Assembly: GCA_015066805.1 (NCBI GenBank)
Contig: SVNP01000001.1
Span: forward strand, 1-64,000
Reading direction: 5' to 3'
Length of the DNA: 64,000 nt
Source: Ruminococcus sp.
Lineage (GTDB): Bacteria; Bacillota; Clostridia; Oscillospirales; Ruminococcaceae
Positions 58,633 to 64,000 of this stretch are shown here, in pieces (position 1 is the first letter of the stretch; the number at the start of each line of letters is the position of its first letter). The position numbers and the translations under genes were made by a program. The notes beneath the pieces are model-generated. The model searched no databases, was not told the origin of the DNA, and saw only the letters and a program-made list of their open reading frames with translations.

Positions 58633-59993
58633 GTACATATACCCTTGCCGTGCAGCAAGCTGTGAAAAACAGCGGTCTGCTGCTCACAAATCAAGGTGAT
58701 ACGGTAACGGTTGCCCTCTCCGGAGGGGCCGACAGCGTTGCCTTGCTGCTGGTTTTGCAGCAGCTCCAGCCGGAGCTTGGATTTTCGCTGCAGGCAGTAC
58801 ATATACACCACGGCATCCGCGGTGCGGAAGCTGACCGTGACGCAGCCTTCTGTGAAGCCCTATGCAAGCAGCGGCAGATCCCTTTTCTTTGCGTGGCTGC
58901 GGATGTACCTGCCTATGCCGCTGCCCATAAGCTCTCGCTGGAAACCGCTGCCCGTATCCTGCGCTATGCCGCACTGGAACAGGCTGCCCCAAATGGGCTG
59001 ATCGCCACCGCTCACCACGGAGATGATCAGGCGGAAACGCTGCTGCTGCACCTGACCCGTGGCTGCGGCCTGAAAGGTCTTTGCGGCATTCCCCCAAAGC
59101 GCGGCAGGATCATTCGGCCGCTGCTGACTGTCACACGCAATGATATCCTTGGCTTTTTGGCAGAACAGCAGCAGGATTATGTCACCGACAGTACCAACCT
59201 GACCGACACAGCCAGCAGAAATCTGCTGCGGCACCGTGTTATGCCTCTGCTGCAGCAGCAAAACCCCGCTGTAACCGAGCATCTCATGCGAACCGCAAGG
59301 CTGCTTGCCGAGGATGAAGCCTGTCTTTCCCAACTGGCAGAGGATGCCTTTGCCAAGGCCTACGATCCCTGCTGGGGCGGTCTGCGGCTCAGCAAGGAAC
59401 TGCACAAACCTCTGCGGATGCGCTGCTACCGTAAGCTGCTGGAGCCTTTTGCCATTGATCCCGAATATACACTATTGTGTGCTGTGGATGCACTGGTGAT
59501 GCAAAACCAAGGCAAATGCTGCATCTCCGGCAATGTTTATGCACAGATGTATCGGGGTATGCTGTATATGACAAGACAAACCCCGCCCCTATGCCCTGTA
59601 CTGCCTATGGAAACAGGCGTACATCGGCAGTTTGCAGACCGTATCTGCACAGTCAGCGTAACCAAGCCGGATCTATCACCCAAGATTCACAAAACATTCA
59701 CCAATTATGCGCTGGACTGTGATAGAATAATCGGGAAACCCTGTTTCCGCCTGTGGCAGCGGCAGGACCGCATCATCCTGCCCCATGCAGAGCATTCCCG
59801 CCTGCTGCGGAACTGCATACAGGAAACCGTTCCCGCACCCCTGCGTCGCAGCATCTACGCACTGTATGATGACGAGGGCTGCATCTTCTGTGAAGGCGCA
59901 GGTGTTTCCGGACGTGTTGCGCCCACTCATCAAACCAAACGGCTGCTGGTGCTGCAATGCACCCCAATGCAGACGGAATACAATCATCAATAA
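58629..59993 (+). CDS. tilS: tRNA(Ile)-lysidine synthetase
   Basis: TilS changes C34 of tRNA-Ile(CAU) to lysidine so that it reads AUA. The 454-residue protein has the PP-loop SGGADS at 31-36, VHIHHGIRGAEADRDAAFCEALC, and TAHHGDDQAETLLLHLTRG, followed by TilS-specific and C-terminal domains. The ATG overlaps the dnaB stop (ATGA). ftsH follows within 13 bases, the classic tilS-ftsH order although hpt is absent between them. Confidence 0.95.
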   Translation: MSTYTLAVQQAVKNSGLLLTNQGDTVTVALSGGADSVALLLVLQQLQPELGFSLQAVHIHHGIRGAEADRDAAFCEALCKQRQIPFLCVAADVPAYAAAHKLSLETAARILRYAALEQAAPNGLIATAHHGDDQAETLLLHLTRGCGLKGLCGIPPKRGRIIRPLLTVTRNDILGFLAEQQQDYVTDSTNLTDTASRNLLRHRVMPLLQQQNPAVTEHLMRTARLLAEDEACLSQLAEDAFAKAYDPCWGGLRLSKELHKPLRMRCYRKLLEPFAIDPEYTLLCAVDALVMQNQGKCCISGNVYAQMYRGMLYMTRQTPPLCPVLPMETGVHRQFADRICTVSVTKPDLSPKIHKTFTNYALDCDRIIGKPCFRLWQRQDRIILPHAEHSRLLRNCIQETVPAPLRRSIYALYDDEGCIFCEGAGVSGRVAPTHQTKRLLVLQCTPMQTEYNHQ

Positions 59994-60005
59994 GGAGTGA
60001 ATACA

Positions 60006-61940
60006 TTGCAAGGAAAAAATCGTGGAATCCTGGCGTATGTGGTAATTGCGGTGATGTTCATCGCAGCCATTATGTTCGTGCTGCCCGCCCTTTCCGAAAG
60101 CAAGAACAAAACTACCTATTCCGAGGTCATCGCCCACTTTGACAACTACGAAGTAACAGGGTATACCTTGGACCTGGGCACCGGCGAGCTGAAATATCAA
60201 CTGCGGGGCGAGGAAAAAACCTATACCTACGATGTACCCTATGTGGCATTGTTCGTAGAGGAGACCTACGACTACCGCGAGGAGTACAACGAACGCTACC
60301 CTGATGCCCCTCTGAAACAGGATTACTTTGAGATCAAGGATAATTCCTGGCTGCTGACGGTGATCCCCACCCTGCTGATGCTTGTTCTGGGCATTGCACT
60401 GTTTGTGTTTATGTTCCGTCAGGCAAATGGCGGCGGCAAGATCAATTCCTTCGGCAAGGCAAACATCAAGGCACAGACCCAAAACGGCAAAAAGGCCACC
60501 TTTGCAGATGTGGCAGGTGCCGATGAGGAAAAAGCCGAAATGGCAGAGATCGTGGACTTTTTGAAGAACCCCAAGAAGTATGACGAGATCGGTGCAAGAA
60601 TTCCCAGAGGTGTGCTGCTGCTGGGCCCTCCCGGTACAGGTAAGACCCTGCTGGCAAGAGCTGTAGCAGGCGAAGCAGGCGTGCCCTTCTTCCCCATTTC
60701 CGGCTCCGATTTTGTGGAGATGTTTGTGGGCGTGGGCGCAAGCCGTGTGCGTGATCTGTTTGAACAGGCAAAAAAGCACGCACCTTCCATCATCTTTATT
60801 GATGAAATTGATGCCGTGGGTCGTCACAGAGGTTCCGGTCTGGGCGGCGGACACGATGAGCGTGAGCAGACGCTGAACCAGTTGCTGGTGGAAATGGATG
60901 GCTTTACCGGCAATGAAAGCGTAATCGTCATTGCTGCCACCAACCGCCGTGATATTCTGGATCCTGCGCTGCTGCGTCCCGGTCGTTTCGATCGTCAGAT
61001 CACCGTAAACTACCCCGATGTCAAGGGCAGAGAAGATATCCTGAACGTGCATAAGGGCAAAAAGCCCATCGGCCCCGATGTGGATTTCCGTGAAATCGCA
61101 AGAGATACCCAGGGCTTTACCGGTGCCGATCTCGAAAACCTGCTGAACGAGGCCGCTATTCTGGCTGCACGTTCCAACCGCAAGGCCATTACCAAATCCG
61201 ATATCGAAGAAGCAACCATGAAGGTCATTGCAGGTCCCGAAAAGAAATCCCGCAAGGTCACCCTGCGGGATAAGAAGATCACTGCCTACCATGAGGCAGG
61301 CCACGCCGTTACCGCTTATCATCTGGAAACACAGGATACCGTGCAGCAGGTCAGCGTCATTCAGCGTGGTATGGCTGCCGGTCTCACATGGACCCGTCCC
61401 GATACCGAGGATCACCACATGACACGCAGAAAGCTCAGCGAAAGCATTGTGATGCTGCTGGGCGGCCGTGCTGCCGAGGCTCTGGTGCTGGATGATATCT
61501 GCACAGGTGCTTCCAATGATATGGAGCGTGCAACGCAGATCGCAAAGAACATGGTCACCAAATGGGGCTTCTCCGACGAGCTTGGCCCGGTGGTGTACGG
61601 CTCCGATAACAACGAGGTCTTTATCGGCCGTGATTACGGTCATGTACGGGATTATTCCGAGGAAGTGGCCTCCCGTATTGATGCCGAGGTTCGCAAGCTG
61701 GTAGAAAACGGCTACGAGCAGGCACAGGAGATCCTGAAGGCACACCGTGATCAGTTGGATGCCCTTGCCGAGTACCTCATCGAGTACGAAAAGGCCAGCG
61801 AGGAAGAGTTCGAACAGATCATGAAGGGTGAGCTGACTGTGGCCTCCCGCATGGCAAAGGAAAAGCCTGCGGCGCCTGCAAATGCTGCTCCCGCTGAGGC
61901 TGAAGAAACTGCTTCTGAGCAAGAAGAAACCGCTGATTAA
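60006..61940 (+). CDS. ftsH: ATP-dependent zinc metalloprotease FtsH
   Basis: Membrane AAA protease that removes unassembled or damaged membrane proteins. In 644 residues there are two membrane helices (about 5-27 and 115-137) flanking an extracytoplasmic domain, the Walker A GPPGTGKT (207-214), Walker [16 protein letters not shown], the second region of homology RPGRFDRQ, and the zinc site HEAGH (about 429-433). An Ala/Glu-rich tail ends the protein. TTG 60006, eight bases after AAGGAG, is preferred; the GTG at 59997 overlaps that binding site. Confidence 0.96.
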   Translation: MQGKNRGILAYVVIAVMFIAAIMFVLPALSESKNKTTYSEVIAHFDNYEVTGYTLDLGTGELKYQLRGEEKTYTYDVPYVALFVEETYDYREEYNERYPDAPLKQDYFEIKDNSWLLTVIPTLLMLVLGIALFVFMFRQANGGGKINSFGKANIKAQTQNGKKATFADVAGADEEKAEMAEIVDFLKNPKKYDEIGARIPRGVLLLGPPGTGKTLLARAVAGEAGVPFFPISGSDFVEMFVGVGASRVRDLFEQAKKHAPSIIFIDEIDAVGRHRGSGLGGGHDEREQTLNQLLVEMDGFTGNESVIVIAATNRRDILDPALLRPGRFDRQITVNYPDVKGREDILNVHKGKKPIGPDVDFREIARDTQGFTGADLENLLNEAAILAARSNRKAITKSDIEEATMKVIAGPEKKSRKVTLRDKKITAYHEAGHAVTAYHLETQDTVQQVSVIQRGMAAGLTWTRPDTEDHHMTRRKLSESIVMLLGGRAAEALVLDDICTGASNDMERATQIAKNMVTKWGFSDELGPVVYGSDNNEVFIGRDYGHVRDYSEEVASRIDAEVRKLVENGYEQAQEILKAHRDQLDALAEYLIEYEKASEEEFEQIMKGELTVASRMAKEKPAAPANAAPAEAEETASEQEETAD

Positions 61941-61944
61941 GCAA

Positions 61945-61982
61945 CAAAAAAACCGTCCCGATCGTTTCGGGACGGTTTTTTT
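61945..61982. terminator. bidirectional terminator between ftsH and GH5 gene
   Basis: ACCGTCCCGA pairs with TCGGGACGGT around a small loop, flanked by A-runs and T-runs, so it works for both convergent genes. Confidence 0.92.
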
Positions 61983-61998
61983 GCTGCAAAGACATTTT

Positions 61999-63147
61999 TC
62001 AGCCTGCCATAACGACCTCGCCGACAATATCCAGCAGGGCATTGTTCAGGTCGGAATCATACATCACGCACTTCTCTCTGTCATAGAAGTTGCCGGTGGT
62101 AGACCACAGCACAGGACACATATCACGGGTATAGGCAGCCTCACAGACAGCAGTCACAAAGCGGTTGATGTTCTCACGGGTCTTGTTTTCCACACCAACG
62201 CCGTACTCACCGATGATCACGGGAATGCCTTGATCCACAAACTCGGTTTTCAGCATATCCATGTACTTGTTCAGCTCTGCCACATCCTGATCGCTGCCCC
62301 ATTCGGTTTTGGCTTTGCCCCAATCTGCATCCTCGGTCAGAATACAGAAGGTAGCAGGCGTATAATAATGCACCGATACCGCACAACGCTTGGCAGGATC
62401 CTTGGGCATCTTGAAGAGATCGTCACAGGTCAGCACCACATCGGTATTGTAGCCGGCAATGAGCAGATGCCGCTGTGCATTGTTGCCGCCGGATTTCCGC
62501 ACAACATCCACAAACTTCTGGTTGATCTCGTTCAGCAGACCAAAGGACTCCGCCTTTCCGTCGGAGCTGCCGCTGTAACGGTTCCACAGGCTGTCCCAAC
62601 CGCCTTCCTCATTCAGCGATTCAAACATCAGGTACTCATCATATTCCTCAAAGGCTTCACAGAGCTGCTCCCACACACGGGTGTATTTCTTCATACACTC
62701 GTCCTTTTCCTTGGGGAAATCTGTCCACCAGCCGCTGTCGTAGTGAATATTCAGGATCACATACAGCTCGGCATCCAGTGCCCATCCCACGATTTCCTCC
62801 ACACGAGCAAGGTAATCGGGGTGGATGGTGTAATCGGCCTGCATCATATTAGACCATGCCACAGGCACACGCAGCACGCCAAAGCCCGCTGCACGGTAGC
62901 CCTTGATCATATCCTCGGTGATCACAGGGCTGCCCCAAGCAGTTTCGTAATTGGTTACGCTGCTGCTGTTGATCCATGTGCCGCAGGATTCCATGGTATT
63001 GCCCAGATTGATGCCCATGCCCATATCCTTTACCACTTCCATGGTGGACATCTCACCCATATCCTCGCTACCGCTGTTGCAGGCAGTCATGCCGGAAGCA
63101 CACATAGCTGCGCCCAGCATCATTGCAATGATTTTCTTTGTTTTCAT
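61999..63147 (-). CDS. GH5 family cellulase-like lipoprotein
   Basis: A 382-residue exported glycoside hydrolase. A lipoprotein signal (lipobox MTAC, Cys23) anchors it outside the membrane. The GH5 barrel has MGINLGNTMESCGTW, GFGVLRVPVAWSN, NIHYDSGWW, the acid/base Glu180 in ESLNEEGGW and the nucleophile Glu314 in IIGEYG. The pattern is close to endoglucanase/xyloglucanase subgroups such as GH5_4, but the substrate is not certain. No dockerin is present, so it is membrane-bound rather than cellulosomal. ATG 63147 is preceded by GAAAGGA. Confidence 0.9.
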   Translation of the reverse strand: MKTKKIIAMMLGAAMCASGMTACNSGSEDMGEMSTMEVVKDMGMGINLGNTMESCGTWINSSSVTNYETAWGSPVITEDMIKGYRAAGFGVLRVPVAWSNMMQADYTIHPDYLARVEEIVGWALDAELYVILNIHYDSGWWTDFPKEKDECMKKYTRVWEQLCEAFEEYDEYLMFESLNEEGGWDSLWNRYSGSSDGKAESFGLLNEINQKFVDVVRKSGGNNAQRHLLIAGYNTDVVLTCDDLFKMPKDPAKRCAVSVHYYTPATFCILTEDADWGKAKTEWGSDQDVAELNKYMDMLKTEFVDQGIPVIIGEYGVGVENKTRENINRFVTAVCEAAYTRDMCPVLWSTTGNFYDREKCVMYDSDLNNALLDIVGEVVMAG

Positions 63148-63184
63148 TGGAAACCCCATCCTTTCGGTATTCAAAATCATCTTC

Positions 63185-63213
63185 AGTATAGCACAACCTA
63201 TGACAAATTGCAA
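63185..63213 (-). promoter_or_regulatory. sigma-A promoter of the GH5 gene
   Basis: On the minus strand, TTGCAA (63213-63208), a 17-bp spacer and TATACT (63190-63185). Confidence 0.8.
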
Positions 63214-63266
63214 GTGGATTTCCCCATTCTATGAGGATCTGCAAAAAATAGAACAGGATTTGTCAT

Positions 63267-63307
63267 AAAAAAGCACTGTGTCCGGCAAAGCCGCAAACAC
63301 AGTGCTT
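63267..63307 (-). terminator. terminator after engB
   Basis: AAGCACTGTGT pairs with ACACAGTGCTT around a 15-base loop, followed on the minus strand by TTTTTT. Confidence 0.88.
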
Positions 63308-63318
63308 GATCTTTGACG

Positions 63319-63918
63319 TTACTCCTCGTCGGGCATCTCCACAGTGATCTCTTCAATGAGCTTACGCAGCTCGGGCACGCCTTCTCCGGTCATGGAGGAA
63401 AAAACCGTAACATTCATCTCCTCAAACTGGGGGATCTCATTGGGCAGAGCCGCCAGCCGCTGATTGCGCTGGGTACGGTTCAGCTTATCTGCCTTGGTCA
63501 GCACAATGGCAAAGGGCATTTCCGTATCCATGAGAAAATCCACCATTTGCAGGTCATCCTTGGTGGGCGGATGCCGCATATCAATGAGCAGCAAAACCGC
63601 ACGCAGATCCCGCTGTGCCTGCAAATAACCGTTAATAAGATCGCGCCAGCGGTGCAGCTCGGTTTTGGCAGTTTTGGCATAGCCATAACCGGGCAGGTCC
63701 ACAAAGGTGACTGTATCGCACCGGTAAAAATTGATGGTTGCGGTTTTACCCGGCACTGCACTGACTCTTGCCAGATTTTTGCGGTTGAACAGCTTGTTGA
63801 TCAATGTGGATTTTCCCACATTGGAACGTCCTGCAAAGGCGATCTCAGGGCATTTGCCCTCCGGCAGCTGAGATGCAAGACCATAGGCTGCCGAAAATTC
63901 AGCAATATTCCAGTTCAC
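63319..63918 (-). CDS. engB: ribosome biogenesis GTPase EngB/YsxC
   Basis: An essential GTPase for late 50S subunit assembly. The 199-residue protein has all G motifs: GRSNVGKST (G1), T-rich GKTATINF (G2), DLPGYGYA (G3), TKADKL (G4) and VFSSMTGEG (G5), with the EngB start VNWNIAEF. GTG 63918 lies eight bases after GGAG and overlaps the stop of an upstream frame (GTGA). In Firmicutes it usually follows lon. Confidence 0.95.
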   Translation of the reverse strand: MNWNIAEFSAAYGLASQLPEGKCPEIAFAGRSNVGKSTLINKLFNRKNLARVSAVPGKTATINFYRCDTVTFVDLPGYGYAKTAKTELHRWRDLINGYLQAQRDLRAVLLLIDMRHPPTKDDLQMVDFLMDTEMPFAIVLTKADKLNRTQRNQRLAALPNEIPQFEEMNVTVFSSMTGEGVPELRKLIEEITVEMPDEE

Positions 63919-63998
63919 TGTGTTTTCTCCGTTGTCGATTTGATTTTTGACTTTCTCTGCTTCTGGGGCACATCCCACACAGGCACAGCGGAAATTCC
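63915..63998 (-). CDS. C-terminal end of an upstream gene (partial)
   Basis: The frame enters from the right edge and ends in a TGA that overlaps the engB GTG. The 27 residues visible end in a basic stretch (QKQRKSKIKSTTEKTQ). Position fits the lon gene, which often precedes engB, but the residues seen do not prove it. Other frames are also open here, so the call rests on the stop-start overlap. Confidence 0.35.
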   Translation of the reverse strand, partial: GISAVPVWDVPQKQRKSKIKSTTEKTQ

Positions 63999-64000
63999 AA

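Noticed and set aside
59676-62042. 788-codon frame opposite ftsH
   Set aside because: Antisense shadow of ftsH; the sense strand has every FtsH motif, and the antisense product is His/Gly/Cys-rich without a known fold.

Overview
The window reads as chromosomal DNA of a Gram-positive Clostridia, most likely a cellulosome-type Ruminococcus or close relative. This is inferred from a secreted protein with a dockerin-like EF-hand in front of an expansin fold, a GH5 endoglucanase-like lipoprotein, a GH43 enzyme, spoIVA beside a SipL-like gene, AAAGGAG-type ribosome binding sites, frequent TTG and GTG starts, and sigma-A promoters with 17-bp spacers. I see no rRNA, tRNA, CRISPR array, transposase or prophage. 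Nearly every base belongs to a gene or to a recognisable promoter, leader or terminator.

Layout. 1-2.9 kb: the end of a DUF1292 gene, a YihY/BrkB membrane protein, a CPBP-like membrane protein with altered active-site motifs, and tadA. 3-7.7 kb: a promoter-driven three-gene amino-sugar operon (SDR epimerase, long ROK protein, and an N-acetylglucosamine-6-phosphate deacetylase fused to an aminoglycoside-phosphotransferase-fold sugar kinase). 7.7-11.2 kb: ddl, murF and a TraX-family membrane protein. 11.2-18.2 kb: GH43, DUF2752, a proline-rich membrane protein, a LURP-one-like protein, an ABC-F ATPase, GNAT, a small membrane protein and a WYL regulator. 18.2-21.4 kb: sipL-like and spoIVA, the two interacting coat-anchoring proteins, as a pair. 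21.4-24.6 kb: YitT, aldose epimerase, DUF378 and NERD. 24.6-27.9 kb: an operon of rsmE, a phosphoesterase, mnmM, a small membrane protein and the EF-hand expansin.

27.9-44.5 kb is one long minus-strand unit for a surface polysaccharide: initiating sugar-phosphate transferase, manC, gmd, two GT4 glycosyltransferases, rmd (together giving GDP-D-rhamnose), the ABC exporter wzm/wzt, a coiled-coil methyltransferase, a DUF4214 protein and a large two-domain glycosyltransferase. The K+ uptake genes ktrB and ktrA and one unknown gene follow with no visible break. 44.5-48.4 kb is a zinc regulon (zur, znuA, znuC, znuB, a metallophosphoesterase) whose promoter carries a perfect 7-1-7 palindrome. 48.5-51.4 kb is a PMCA-type P-ATPase behind a yybP-ykoY (Mn2+) riboswitch and terminator. 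51.5-52.6 kb is a divergent, apparently catalytically dead phosphohexomutase-like gene. 52.7-62 kb is a housekeeping run of rnj, gdpP, rplI, dnaB, tilS and ftsH. 62-64 kb has the GH5 lipoprotein, engB and the tail of an upstream gene.

The most notable items are the deacetylase-kinase fusion operon with its non-canonical ROK protein, the D-rhamnose glycan locus with a coiled-coil methyltransferase and a fused glycosyltransferase, the EF-hand expansin at the end of an RNA-modification operon, the pseudo-phosphohexomutase, the riboswitch-controlled P-ATPase, and several perfect palindromes at promoters. I found no wholly new defence or mobile system.
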